A stretch of 64,000 nucleotides of DNA from Amblyornis subalaris (taxonomy: Eukaryota > Chordata > Aves > Passeriformes > Ptilonorhynchidae): assembly GCA_018881555.1 (NCBI GenBank), contig JACAXG010000093.1, forward strand, positions 1,631,264 to 1,695,263, written 5' to 3'. The notes beneath the pieces were generated by a model. The model had not been told where the DNA came from. It saw only the letters and a program-made list of their open reading frames with translations, and ran no database searches. The translations under genes and the position numbers were made by a program. Positions 11,963 through 23,700 of the stretch are shown here, one piece after another; within the stretch, counting starts at the first letter, position 1, and each line of letters starts with the position of its first letter.

Positions 11963-14900
11963 TTGAACATCAGAGCCCTGAGCATCCTGGTTGCTCTTTC
12001 TTTCTCTTTTTGGACATCACAGTCCCTAGAAACTAAGTTCCAGCAAACTTGGAAGCAGTCCGTTTCCAAGAGGAAGCTAGGTAACAAATTACCTTTCTAA
12101 TGCCAAGTGATTTGGATCCATTCTTACAAACCAGATTTTTTCAATTTATTACAGGAAAACATTCAATCATTATACGCTGGCACTCTGTCTGGGGCACATG
12201 GAATACCATTCTACCCACTCCGCCCACATCCAGTTTTTAAAGGCTTAGAAAGCCCAGAATGTCTTCTTATTAAATGTTTTATATATTTATAATTAAAATA
12301 CTGGGCTGGCATTAGAATCATTTTAACAGATGTAACCTGACACAGGCTTTCTCTGCCCAGGGTCAGGCTGGGAAACAATGGCTTCTTTAACTCCTGCGTT
12401 CTGCTCAGGTTTCTGTTTGCACATGGGTCCAATTTGTCCCATTTATGATTAGGTTTAAGTAAGTTGATGTGCTATTTATTTAGGAGAATTGCCATTTCAG
12501 ACTATTACCATATTCCCTACAATATACATTACAGTGTGGTCTATGCCTGCACTGTCCATTATTAGGTTATTATAGTCCCGAATATGGTCCCAATTCACCA
12601 AAACAACAACAACTGACTTGATTCAGGCATTAAGTGATTTACTGCAGCTCTTTAGGTCGGAATTAATGTACACACTGCTCGCAAAAGCCAACACCCCCCT
12701 GCTCGCCCCCAACCCCGAAGGCTTACAAGGGCCATGTGCTGGCATGTGAAAGAGACTTAAATGTCTGTGTAATTGATTTAAACATCGAGTATCAACAGTG
12801 GACAGGCAAACCCAACGGGGCAGGCTTGCCAAATACCGGATCAAGGTGCTGCTCGAGGGTGGGAGAATTGGATTTACCTGTGGGAGCTGCTGGAAAGAGC
12901 TCACGAGCCAACCCATCCCACGGAGCCGAGGGCATGGGTTTATCTCTGTTCCTAATAAAACACGCTCGCTTCGTCTCTGACACGGCACCGAGGCAGGAGT
13001 GGGGGTAATTTATAATGACTGGCCTCAAACATATGGCCGGGTCCCTGCTCTCCCCCTCCCCGACACAGCCCCTGCCCTGCCTCAGAGGAGGACGTTTATT
13101 CAATCCAAAGCCCTTTTCAGCAGCTCTTCAGCTCCCCCCAGCTGTGGAGATCCAGCCCCGTCCCCTGCCAAATTCCAAGTCTCCTTTCCCTGTGCCGCGG
13201 GCATCGTCCCGAGTCCCTGTTGGCCAACAGCACCAGGGCCGGGTTGGGTGGATGATCCTGCAAAACCAACTCCAAAATTCATTTACTCTCAGGCTCAGTG
13301 AGTGGCTATTTTCTCTGTTCGTGGGTAAAACACGGGATCAACAGCTGGAATTCCCATAATAATAAATTAATAACCACAGCGCCGAGGCGTTCCAAAAGCT
13401 ACAATGAAACAGCGGCCGAGCAGAAAACAGCTCCATCGCCTCCACCGTCTCTCCCTGGCACACATCCCGCTCCTTTCACTCGCAATGAAGTCTCTGGTCA
13501 CTCTTCCTTCACCTGGGAAGCAGCTGGGAGGTTCCCAGTGTCCTCTTGGGAGATATTCCCGGAGATGCTCGGGGCACAGCCCTGTGCGATGAAGGGGAGT
13601 GATGCTCTCGCACCAGCGCTGGGTTTGGTGATCATCCCATGATGGGCATCTATTCCCGTGCTGTGCGTTATCCAGATGATAATCCCTGGATTTTGGAACC
13701 AGCAGGGTGACCACAAGCGTGGCTGGTGGTGTCATGGCCCTGAGGAGCAGGTGACCCTGAGGAGCCTGTGGCGGGGCAGCAGCAGGGGATGGAGCAGTGC
13801 CCTGGAAGAAGCAATATTTATAGAACCATAAAAAGACTGGAAAACAAGGATGGCTTTCCAGCTCTGGTACACACTCATCTCAACAGGCATCGGGGAGGCC
13901 TGGAAATATGGTGGATTCCTGAAGCAGCAGAAAAAAAAGTGGAAATACCACTTGACCTGGACGTGAAGGAGCCAACGGTGCTTATCAGAGTGACAACCAA
14001 GAAATTCCCTGCCAGGCCGAGGCTGAGGCTGCGAAAGGAGCTGAAATCTGAGCTCGCTGCTTGCACAGCCCAGAGGACAGGCAGCAAAAGCCCTGAGATG
14101 TGACACCACCGTGGGCAAGGGAATCCTGGAGATTTGGGACTCTGTCCCTGCCCTCTGCGCAGGCGTCCAGCACACACCCCCAGCTCCTGTGCTCCAGAAC
14201 TGCCACTTTGGAGCTCTCGAGTCACCCAGTTAGTAAATCACAGATACACTGGGCTCAATTTACACTCACGTGTCGCGTGATCTGTCCTGAGAGCAACCTC
14301 TTAATAAATTAAACGGAGCCCCAAAAGAGGTTAGAAAATGAAGTTAAATGCTTCACCATCTGGGACTCAGCCAGGGCTAGATTCAATATTTGGAGCGATG
14401 GAGAGGTAAAAAGCAATTGTTGTCATGTATTTACCACTTCTTTTTTTTTTCCCGCAGAGATAACAAGATGATAGAATAACTTCACTTTTTTNTTTTTTTA
14501 TTTCTTTTTTTTTGGTCTGTTTTGGTGAGAGAGCTTTAAGCTGAGCCTTGCTCAGACATCTCCAGGAAAACAATGTCACTACACTCCTTTAAAACTACAA
14601 GCCTGGAGCCTGTGAGTTTTTCTGCCTTTTGGAGGTGAGGCAGATTTCACAGTTTGGGATTCCTGTCTGTCTCCTGCAGCTCTGCAGCATCCACTGAGCT
14701 GAGCTTCCACTTGCCTGCAGCCACATTGGTTTAGGACCCTTTCCAGGTCGTTTGGAAGTCAGGCGTGGAGCCTGCTCCAGTCACAGAGCCACATAATGTA
14801 GAGCTCTGAGAACTTGGGAAAACCTGCTTGGCAAAACCGCCTTTATTTCCCTTTGGTTTTAAAAGACAAAAAAAAAAAAAATTAAAAAAAAATTGGGTGG

Positions 14901-15059
14901 TTGCTCCCATCAAAAAAAAAAAAATCCCTAAATTGACCAAGCTCGTGAATTTTGCCTGAGTTTGATTAAACCCCACAGGGAATTTTAAACAGAAGAGGGA
15001 AAAATCCGGGTAGCAATGAAAAACGCGATTTGGGGGCTTTTTTTTTTTTTTCTTTAATT
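11963..15059. other. Unique noncoding sequence
   Basis: No gene or CR1 recognised. Sequence at 12770-13480 keeps more CpGs than average (for example 'cacgctcgcttcgtctctga' and 'gcgccgaggcg') and could hold regulatory sequence. Low-complexity poly(A) runs occur at 14868-14891 and 14912-14925, and T-rich runs at 14439-14515 and 15040-15053. Open frames on both strands in 13.0-14.2 kb look like GC-driven chance frames. Confidence 0.5.
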
Positions 15060-15580
15060 ATGCCGTGGACTTTTCCCTGTAATGGCCTCCCCGGCGCAGC
15101 CCACCCTGCCCAGCCGCTGGCACGGGCAGCATCTGCAGATGGATCGGGAGCGGGCACGGCCCCGCAGAGCTGGCACGCAAACGCCAGCGCCGCGCTCGCC
15201 AGCCCGGCTGCGGGCGGGGGAATGGCACATTCCCGCTGCTGGGAAAAGCAGGGAGCCCCCCAGCCGCCCCAGCACCCGCCAGCATCCATCCAGCTGCAGG
15301 GCCGGTCCCGCTCCCAAGCCCTTTCCAAGGTGGCAGCGGGCGCTGCCCCGGGGGATGCTGCGGCTTTATCCTCCTTGTAAATCTGAGAGCTCTTTAGTTC
15401 GGTGGGGGCGGCGGTCCCGGCCCAGGGATGGGCTCAGGGCTTGGCAGCGCCGAGGGATTCGTCGGGAGGGATGCTGAGCACGGCGTGGCCACGGCTCCCG
15501 CTCGCCAGCACTGCGGGATCCGATCCGGGCACGGAATGGAGGGTGCTGAGCACCCCAGGCTGTGCCACCGGGCTCACCCC
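15060..15580. promoter_or_regulatory. CpG-rich island-like segment
   Basis: Dense CpG dinucleotides, with clusters such as 'ccagcgccgcgctcgccagc', 'gctgcgggcggggg', 'gtgggggcggcggtcccggc' and 'gatccgatccgggcacgg', in GC-rich DNA that contrasts with the AT-rich flanks. In birds such segments are often promoters or orphan CpG islands. No transcript, TATA box or recognisable first exon is evident, and open frames on both strands are expected from the GC content. A CR1 copy starts 70 bp downstream. Confidence 0.5.
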
Positions 15581-15650
15581 ACAGCTCAGCCACTCAACTG
15601 CTGCTGCTCAACATTGTTTTGAAGATTTTTATAGTGACTATAATAGATAT

Positions 15651-15877
15651 TAGGTTGGATATCAGGAAAAGGTTCTTCCCTCAAAGGGTGGTCGGGCACT
15701 GAACAGGATCCCCAGGGCAGTGGTCATGCCATCACCCCTGCCAGAATTCAAGGAATGTTTGGACAACGCTCTCAGGCACAGTGTGGGATTGTTGGAGCAA
15801 TACTGTGCAGAGCCAGGAGCTGGACTGGATGATCCTCGTGGGTCCCTTCCAGCTCAGGAGATTCTGTGGTTCTGTGG
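15651..15877 (+). mobile_element. CR1 LINE fragment with intact 3' end
   Basis: Plus-strand CR1 of a second subfamily: 'taggttggatatcaggaaaa', 'agggtggtcgggcactg', 'tttggacaacgctctcaggc', 'gagctggactggatgatcct', 'gggtcccttccagctcagga', ending in the tandem octamer 'attctgtggttctgtgg'. It is about 227 bp and non-coding. The copy at 27445 belongs to the same subfamily. Confidence 0.95.
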
Positions 15878-16867
15878 ATGAGGATCACACCTGACCTGGA
15901 GTCTGGATTTCCCTACATACAGCCGAGCCTGCACTTTGAGCAATCTGGGGAAGTGCTTCCATCCTGACTTCTGTCTTTTCCTTGGAGTCACTTAAGGACT
16001 TCAGGAGTATCCTGAGGCTACCTGGCAGCAGGTGTAAGGACATGCATAGTAACACAGTAGTAACGTGTTAGCAGCTCCCCACCTCTTCAGTCTGCTGTGG
16101 GACTGTGGTTTTAGATTTTGTTGAGTGAACTCACAGCATCATGGTCTGGAAGCTGCAGTAGGGAAATAAGAAATATGGTTAAAACTGAAAGGGTTTCCCT
16201 GAAAAATATGCTGGTGTCCAGCTGAGGCTATCTGGGTTTTTAGGCTGAAACTTCAGCAGTTGCTGCACTTCAGTTCCTTAACCAGAGGGAGAGAGAAGCC
16301 CTTTTGTTCCCCATCTCCCTTTTGGGAGGGAGCTGCAAGCAAGGAGGAAATGAGAAATCAGGCTGTAATCCTGAAAATCCTTTTCACTTTGAACATCCAG
16401 ACTGCCTCACCTCTGGAGCTACCACCCTCTCTGGCTGTGGACTGGGCTGTTCTGCTTATGGCACTTCAGAGGAAAGAAAAGGATGTGTTTTGGTTTTCCC
16501 TTTTCTTCCCTGAAATGTTCTTAGTAGTTCAGCTTGGTGGACTAAATATTCAGAATAAATCTGCCTTTGGGGGATTTTATATCACCACATAATCTATATC
16601 TTTGCATATACCTGCTGGTGTTGGGTGTATGATTGAAATTTCATCTCACAAATCAGTTTTTCAGACTATCAACATTGGATTTTTAGGTTTTACTAATTTG
16701 GGGGTTTTTGCTAATTTTAAGATTTAGATTTAAGTTTAGTCTGTGATGTTTTTGAGAGTGGAGACAAGCTCAGGGCTGGAAATGGTCACAGCAAAACACT
16801 GTTTAAAAGTCAGCTGTAGTAAAGACCAAACAGGTTCCCCAGAGAAGCCATGGAAAAGGTTTTGAAA
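15878..16867. other. Unique noncoding sequence
   Basis: No gene or repeat recognised. Open frames at 16260-16592 have no recognisable similarity. A T-rich segment lies at 16620-16740. Confidence 0.5.
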
Positions 16868-17040
16868 CACATTATCCAGAGAGGCTGTGGATGTCCCATC
16901 CCTGGAAGTGTCCAAGGCCAGGTTGGACAGGGCTTGGAGCAAGCTGGGATAGTGGAAGGTGTCCCTATCCATGGGGTGGAATAAGATGAGCTTTAAGGTC
17001 CCTTCCAACCCAAACCAGTCTGTGATTCCACAATCCTGTG
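16868..17040 (+). mobile_element. CR1 LINE 3'-end fragment
   Basis: Plus-strand match: 'tgtcccatccctggaagtg', 'tccaaggccaggttggacag', 'ggcttggagcaagctgggat', 'agtggaaggtgtccctatcc', 'ggtcccttccaacccaaacc', then a terminal 'tctgtgattcc'. It is about 170 bp and 5'-truncated. Confidence 0.93.
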
Positions 17041-17934
17041 AAACCTCATCCTGCCATCTGGAGTCAGACCAAGACATGGAACAGCTCCAGGTTTGTGGAG
17101 GTGATCAGAAACACCCAGCTACTCCCAGCAAAGTGCGGCAGGATGGAGCTGGAAACAACCTGTGATGGAGCATCCCTGGAATACAAGAAAATTGGCTGGG
17201 GATACAGGTCTGCCTGGAGCTGGGAAGATGGGCAGTGCCAGCAGGTATGGCAGCCCAGGCAGTCCCAGGGGGAGGCAGCTGAGCCTCCTCTTCCAAGCTC
17301 TGCTCATTGCTAACCCACAGCACCTCTCTCCTCTTGCATTTTTTTCCTTTGCTTCATGTTTATTCTGGCCTCGAACAGCTTAAGCCTCACTCCAGGCACA
17401 GAACCAAGTGGCTTCCCTCTTGTTCTGTTCTTACCTGGCCTGGAATACAGCAAACCAAGTCCTCGAGGAAAATACACCACACCTATATTGGCTCACTCAA
17501 TACTAAAAAAAAAACCCCACAAAATATCCCCTTCCCACACAGCCAAATTTTACAGCCCGGGAGCAAATGATCCCCTCCCCATCCCTAGGGAAGTGGAGGG
17601 ATTTTATTTATTATAGCAGACCATTCATTAACTGTCAGGATAAAGGGAAATGGATGGATTCAGTTGGAGGAACCCGGGGATATAAAACCACAGGTAAGTC
17701 CTGTTGGTACTTCTGGAAATACCTGGAACTGCAGAGAACCACTGAACAATTCCAAGGAATCATCTCCCAAGGCGAGCGCTCACTGATCTTTTGGACACAT
17801 TCAGAAAATAGTACATTTAACAGCTCTGTTTCAGGGACTTTCTTTAAACCGAGGTGAGCTTTTCCTTTGATTTCAGTTTGTTCTGGATCAGGACCTCAGC
17901 CCCTGGACCTGTTTGACCCTACCACACCCAGGCT
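17041..17934. other. Unique noncoding sequence
   Basis: No gene recognised. It contains an A-rich stretch at about 17503-17515. No repeat family identified. Confidence 0.45.
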
Positions 17935-18190
17935 GCAGCCGAGCACGCGCCGGCGGCGTGGGGAGCTCGCTTGGCTCCTGGTTTTGGTGAAACACAAATT
18001 TCCCCTTGGCTCTGCTCTGTGCATTTGGATTTCGTGCAGCCCAGCCCTTCCCTCCCAGACCTGGGAGGAACACGCCAGAAGAAAGGGGATGTCAGGAAGA
18101 GGAGCTCCCGAGCGCCGAGGGCCGGCTTTCCGCGGCGCGGGGCTGGGAGCCGCCCGCTGCTCCTGCAAGCTTCCCCGAGCAAATGTCAGC
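17935..18190. promoter_or_regulatory. CpG-rich patch
   Basis: Two CpG clusters, 'gccgagcacgcgccggcggc' near 17938 and 'tttccgcggcgcggggctgg' near 18128, in a GC-rich segment. It runs directly into an AT-rich, homeodomain-motif segment (18185-18390). The adjacency resembles an orphan CpG island next to a developmental enhancer. No coding sequence is recognised. Confidence 0.4.
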
Positions 18191-18390
18191 TCCCTGCTCC
18201 GTCAGGCCTTTACCTTTACAGCTTCGAGGAAATGACAGCTCCGAGCTGTTGCTTTGCAGGAGGGAATAGTGCAGGTCACATCCTGGGCTAATGCAAAATG
18301 GCATAATGAAATGCTGATTGATACCCGCCAGTAGCCTGGCTCGCTTGTTAGCTACGCAAATGCAGGTAAAATTCCTTGTTAATCGGAAAT
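18185..18390. promoter_or_regulatory. Candidate conserved enhancer-like element
   Basis: Transposon-free segment with 'ctaatgcaaaatggcataat', a PBX/HOX-type TGATTGAT at 18315-18322, 'gctacgcaaatgcagg' and 'gttaatcgg'. The mix of homeodomain, POU-like and PBX motifs with retained CpGs is typical of deeply conserved enhancers. Inference only. Confidence 0.35.
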
Positions 18391-19479
18391 CTCAAAGCCT
18401 TGGTGGCCCTCGGCTCGTGGAGGGAAGGTGCATCCACGGCGTGCAGCTACAGGTGGCCCCTGTCCTTCAGCAGCAGAGCTTGGAAGGGATTTGAATGCTG
18501 ACGGCAAGCGCCGACGCAATCCTGACAAATTAAAGCGGAACGAGGAAGGTTGTGCTCGGAAAACCAAAGGAAGGATATTCCAGCCATGCCTGGGTGTGTG
18601 GCTGCGCAAGCCTCAAGCTGGAGCTTATACATTCCTGGATTTGCTGAAGTTGGCTGAGTTTCTTTAGAAATGAGTCTTTCCAGGTGTCCCGTGAGGCTCA
18701 GCCTGCCCATCTCCCGCCAGGATGTGTGCACATCTCCCCGGTGCCAGGGAAAACGCTGCTCCTGGAGCAGTGACCGCCTTTGAAGCCGATTCAAATTCCC
18801 GGTTAAACAGGAATCTGGGAGTTTCTTTGGAGAATAAACACCAGCTTAGAGAGGAGAACCAGCCTTGCTCCATTACCAGCCATCTTGCCTCAGTGTTCCC
18901 TTTTCCGTGGGATATATCAGGACTTTGTGGTCAAGCTCATTATTTGCTTTGTACGAGACCGAGGTGTTTTAAGCCAGGGAATGAGCTCTGCTCCTCGTTC
19001 GAGTCATCAAAGGGCCAAGTATTCCTACTGATATTTAATACATTTCATCTCCATCTTTTAATGCATACATTGAAGTATACTGTGTCTTTAAAAAAAAAAA
19101 TCTCAGCTTTGCCTGTTAATTTAGCTCCCTACACACAGTCTCATTTACTGTTATCTATTTTTATTCTCACTGGGGATTAGGTAAGCAACTCGCAGTATTT
19201 CCAGCTGTCCTTTTAGCATCACTATTTGAAAACTGTGTAGACCACAAAGAACATAATTACAAAAACAAATTGCTGGTACAACCGCTCTGCTAATAAGTAG
19301 GGACCTGTTGTAAGTTCTGAAACTTAGAAAGACCATTTCAGACTTCTGTTTTCATTAAACTGCGGTTGCCGAGAGCAGATATAATTGCGTTTCTTTTCTT
19401 TTTAAAGGCTCTGGGTTACCTGGAGTAATTTGTATATTACTTTTTTTTTTTTTCCTTTCCTCTGTGAATCCAAATCAGT
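18391..19479. other. Unique noncoding sequence
   Basis: No gene or repeat recognised. Poly(A) occurs near 19090-19100 and poly(T) near 19440-19454. Open frames here have no recognisable similarity. Confidence 0.45.
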
Positions 19480-19790
19480 TCTCTCAACGGAAAACGTTAC
19501 ATAGGAGGGGTCATTCCACAAGTGGTTTGCATTAGTGCAAGAATTGCACTCGTGTACTAAGATGTTTAAGCACCTACAAAGTTGTCGCCAACCATCTGCA
19601 CTGCTGGTAGCACTAAATCAGCCAGGCCCCTATGCAAAGGCAGTGCAATTTATCTGTCAGGCAGTATTTCATTTAAAACGTACTCCTGTAAAATATGAAA
19701 TACTTAGAGGCACCCACTTTCCTCTTTGAATTTGACGTTTTCCATTACGGCAGGGGGAAAATTGTCTTTTTAATGGAGCAAGGAAATCTT
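19480..19790. promoter_or_regulatory. Candidate conserved noncoding element
   Basis: Transposon-free segment with octamer-like 'tttgcattagtgcaagaatt' and 'ctatgcaaaggcagtgcaat', plus 'catttaaaacgtactcc'. The TGCAAT/ATTGCA spacing recurs several times within about 150 bp (POU/C/EBP-like half-sites). Inferred from motif density only. Confidence 0.3.
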
Positions 19791-21270
19791 CGTGTGCTGG
19801 GGCCCTGGCATTAGGAAAGGGGTTTCAGTTTGCATTATGGTAATGGGCAATTATCAGTGGAGGGAAAATGAGGGATGTGGTAGGAGGGTGTGTTTGGGGG
19901 CTGCTGCCTCTGCTCCGCTCGGGGCTGGGATGATGCTGGACCAGGCGGGATTTTCCCCTGCCACTCCATGTGATCCGAATCCAAACACAGAGAAGCCAAG
20001 GTGCTGTTTCACAGCACTGCACAGAAAGCCAGGTGAGCTTCAGGAAGCTTGAGTTTAATCTTTGACTCAGATTTATGTGAGGAACCCTTCTAAGTCTGGA
20101 AAAACCCGGGAGTGTGTTTTACCATTCCCCAGGATCCGAGGGACTTACGCTCCACGTAGGATCCAGCACCAACAAGTGTATTCTTACAGTTCATGCTCCA
20201 AATTGTTTATGCAGAAAATCTGAGCGGGGGGTGGAGGGAGAAATAATCTCATTTTGTCCTATTCTTCACTTTCTGCGAGGTATAGTGTTAATAAAACATT
20301 TTCAATAAACAAACTAACCAGCCCTAAGTTGCTGCTTTTAATATAAGACACAAAGTCTCTGTATGATTTTTCCAGATTCTGCACCTGATTAATGCCATAC
20401 CACTTGGGCTGAATTTATGTTCAGGGAAAGTGCAGGGTGTATTTCCTTTGCAAACAGAAACAATATGTGCAGGCTCCTTCCCTTACCTGCACCAGATGCC
20501 CGAGTGAGGAGGAGGAGCAGGGAAACCTCGGCTGGGGTGGAGGCAGAGTGGCCAAGGTCTGGGGACAGGGGAGTTATTCAGCATTATTTATTTAGGTTTT
20601 GCCCTCCCACAACTAAAAGTTGTGGCCTGCAAACTGCTGGGAGTGAAGCATTCAAATTGAAGCTGAAGATAAGTTAAATCAATGTGAGAAGTATGAAAAA
20701 TGCACAAATAATTCAAGTAGCTGGAGAAATGGAATATCTGTCCACAGCAAAGACAACTAAAGTCATCAAACCTCCTATAATTTTATATATCTAATGATTT
20801 CTGATTGTACCAGAAGGCTGCATAAGTTCAGGATTGGGTATATAAAGACAGGTATTGTTACAACCAGGATACTGATAATTTCACAATAATACTCTTAGCA
20901 GTGATAAAACAACATTCACCTCTGCTCTGTGTCTGATAACATAATTATACATAAATTATCAGATTCAATGCATTGAAAGTGAAAACTGAGGTCTTGTCAC
21001 AGNGATAGAAAAACTGCAGTGTAAGGATGTGAAGCCAGGACAAGAGTCTAAATTTCAAAAAATATCCAAATGTTTTTTAAAAAGAAACCAAACCAAGCCA
21101 CTCTTTGTGTTTAAGAGGCTCATAGGCATGAAAAGAAAAGCTGGCTGGGATGAAGAATGCCTGATTTTAATATGTGTGGGTTTCTCCTAAAAAACTCAGC
21201 TCCCATCTTCACCTTTGATGCCCATTTTCAACTGTGATTAAAATTTGTTAATTTGATAATTTATGTCTGG
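19791..21270. other. Unique noncoding sequence, AT-rich right half
   Basis: No gene recognised. 20680-21270 is AT-rich without a nameable repeat. 20470-20570 is GC-richer. Confidence 0.45.
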
Positions 21271-21330
21271 CCAGAATCAGCAATAGTTCAGGTTGGAAGG
21301 CACCTCTGGAGATCATCCAGTCCCACCCCC
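21271..21330 (-). mobile_element. CR1 LINE 3'-tip fragment
   Basis: Minus-strand CR1 tip read on the plus strand as 'ggttggaaggcacctctgga' and 'gatcatccagtcccaccccc'. It is only about 60 bp and of a different subfamily from the neighbouring copy at 21380. The short gap between them suggests independent insertions. Confidence 0.75.
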
Positions 21331-21379
21331 AGAAGGTGTGGAGGAAATCTGCACCTGATCATGACATGGACCCCATCAT

Positions 21380-21516
21380 ATCACAGAGTCATGGAATGGG
21401 TTGGGTTGGAAGGACCTTAAAGCCCATCCAGTCCCACCCCTGCCACGGGCAGGGACACCTTCCACTACCCCAGNGTGCTCCAAGCCCCGTCCAACCTGGC
21501 CTTGGACACTTCCAGG
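21380..21516 (-). mobile_element. CR1 LINE 3'-end fragment
   Basis: Reverse-oriented CR1: 'tcacagagtcatggaatggg' (terminal octamers in reverse), 'ttgggttggaaggaccttaa', 'agcccatccagtcccacccc', 'gggacaccttccactacccc', 'gtccaacctggccttggaca'. It is about 137 bp and lies 50 bp from another minus-strand tip. Confidence 0.93.
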
Positions 21517-22416
21517 CACAGGACACCATCAGGTATGAGCATCTCACACCCAACCATGGCTCTGGAAAACGATATTTCCAGTTTTTCTTTCCAGGCAAAC
21601 AGCAGCACATTTGCCAAAGCAGACCCTGGTGTGAAAACATTTGGGTTCCTGAACTCGTTGCTCTGCTGATCCATCTCAGATCCCTGACTCCGAGCCTCTC
21701 CCTGCCCCATTTCTCTCTCCACAAAGAGGGAGGTTTCTGGGAAAACTCTGTGGGCTGCGAGGGAGGCTAAACCCAAGTGCTTCCTCACGCTGCTGGCCTA
21801 ACTTTNAAATCAGTTTTTAATTGCATGAAAAGCCGCCCTCATCCCTTTTGATTACATCCTTCTATCGCCCTCGGAANGGCAGCATCTGAACATCTTATTA
21901 ATAAAAGCTATTTTGGAAAATAAAACTCCTTTGGAATATATGAGGATTAACACTATATATAGACCACGATGGCTTAAAAGAGATTGTTATGGTCTATTGT
22001 GCAAATACATATTTACTAGAGCTTTTGAAATACAGATCATGCAAATATGTATTCAGGGACTTTTAAAAATGCAGATTATTGACCTGACAGATCATAAAGG
22101 CTCCTTTGAAACCATTCTGGGTTACAGTATCATGTAAATACTTATTTAGGCAATTTTTAAAAATCTTTGGTAGTACAGTCAGTGGAAATCCTCATGAAAA
22201 TGAATGTTTTTCTCACCTGACAGCCATGGTGATTTTGAAGGTTAAATCCCTGCCTCCCTCACGTTTCCAAAATCCAACTCCANCCTATCCGAGGATGGCC
22301 AAGATATATTCCATGGGGTATAATGTCACATGTCAGGGAGGTGCTGACCACCCCAAGGCTGCAGAATAAATCCNTTTCTTCACAGTCACCTGATGAGCTG
22401 GATGTGCAGTTCCTTA
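21517..22416. other. Unique noncoding sequence, AT-rich
   Basis: No gene recognised. It contains the diverged octamer-bearing tandem repeat at 21998-22170 (listed separately). The rest has no nameable repeat. Confidence 0.45.
21998..22170 (+). repeat. Diverged ~40-bp repeat with POU octamer motif
   Basis: Three related units occur at 21998-22037, 22038-22077 and 22131-22170. Each begins with a TGYAAATA core (gtgcaaatac, catgcaaata, catgtaaata), followed by 'tattt/tattc' and then a 'cttttraaa' / 'tttttaaaaat' block. Unit 2 contains a perfect octamer ATGCAAAT at 22039-22046. The first two units are directly adjacent; the third follows a ~53-bp spacer that includes a partial echo ('acagatcat'). 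Confidence 0.65.
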
Positions 22417-22574
22417 CCATGGAATCCCAGAATCCCAGGATGGTTTGGGTTGGAAGGGACCTTAAAGCCCATCCAGGCCCACCCCCTGCCATGGGCAGGG
22501 ACACTTTCCACTATCCCAGGTTGCTCCAAGCCCCATCCAACCTGGCCTTGGACACTTCTCTGGGCAACTTGCAA
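22417..22574 (-). mobile_element. CR1 LINE 3'-end fragment with internal deletion
   Basis: Reverse-oriented CR1: 'ggaatcccagaatcccagga' (terminal octamers), 'ggtttgggttggaagggacc', 'ttaaagcccatccaggccca', 'ccctgccatgggcagggaca', 'ggttgctccaagccccatcc', 'aacctggccttggacacttc'. It then jumps directly to 'tctgggcaactt', missing the ~22 bp present in other copies here. About 158 bp. Confidence 0.94.
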
Positions 22575-23489
22575 TAGGGGATGGTGATTAAATATTGTAT
22601 AACAAAGAGAAAAAAAATGAATATTCATCTTTCATAGTCCACGTGCAACCAGTCAGGTAAGTGCAACTTCCAGCAGCACAGGCTCGATTTCAGCTGGTCA
22701 TTTTGGGAATAAAAAGTATTTATTAGCAATTTCCTGAACCAATTGATACTCTCAGTTTCCCACAGATCCCCTATTATTCGATATTACATCAATAACATAA
22801 TGGCATTTGTTAATTTGAATTCCTGTGCACGACTGAGGAAGCCAAAGCAACTTTCAGAAGGCCTGACCCTGCAGCACAGTGGTTGTTATGTTTTGTTATG
22901 TGTTACAACAACACCATCTTCCAAGAACTGGTGCATGTGTGCTAAACCGATTGTGCCAGGTGATNGGAATATTCCTGGAGCACAGACACTGCCTTGATGA
23001 ATAGTGGTGTAAATGCTCCAGCAATTTTGCACATAAATGTGTCAGCTCTGGCCTACATAATGGAGAGAGGGCCTTTCATGGACTGGATAAAAGCGGGTTT
23101 ATGAATCATGGAAAAACAAGGAAAAAAAACCCATGTTATGGGAATTTTCTTTGGAAAGTCCAGAAAGAAAGAAAAAATAAAAAACAACACCTGGAATCCG
23201 GCCAGAGCATTTTAGTGCTCTTTTGTCATTCTGCTGGTTGAAGAGAGCTGTTCATGGTGATTAACAAGGGTGTGCGCGTTGGGGTTTTTTCAAGATACAA
23301 CTACAAACAAAAGGTAGTAAATTTAATTTTCATTAGGGTAGAATTACTGTTCTCTTACTCGGGGCAGGAATACACATTAACAAAAACTCCTTGTGTACTT
23401 TCTCTCTGCAGATCTGGCTTCTATTTTCCTCGGCTGGAGGAAGGTTTGACTGAACATTCACGATTCAACCAGGCACCATAAAAATCCCC
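22575..23489. other. Unique noncoding sequence
   Basis: No gene or repeat recognised. Composition is AT-leaning, with A-rich stretches at 23118-23190. Confidence 0.45.
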
Positions 23490-23700
23490 TGCAAGGAAAT
23501 TTACTGGAGGTATAAAGCGAATCACGGAAGGGCTGTGCACGCTCATTTGCAGAGCACAGCCCCATTCCATTGTACGGGCAACAATTAAGGGGTGCACCCC
23601 ATGCACGCCCCGTTTTTAACGCCATTTGCTGGAATTCGGGCGATTTAAGACAATAAAAGTGTCTCTCACGGTGTTATAAACAGGAAAACCAAACTGTGCA
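23490..23700. promoter_or_regulatory. Candidate regulatory element with foldback
   Basis: Transposon-free, with retained CpGs ('aagcgaatcacgg', 'gtacgggcaacaattaag', 'attcgggcgatttaag'). It includes an inverted repeat GGGCTGTGC (23530-23538) / GCACAGCCC (23554-23562) with a 15-nt loop. GGAA and TTCC extend the stem by four pairs past a 2-nt bulge. Possible regulatory DNA or structured RNA; evidence is composition and symmetry only. Confidence 0.3.
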
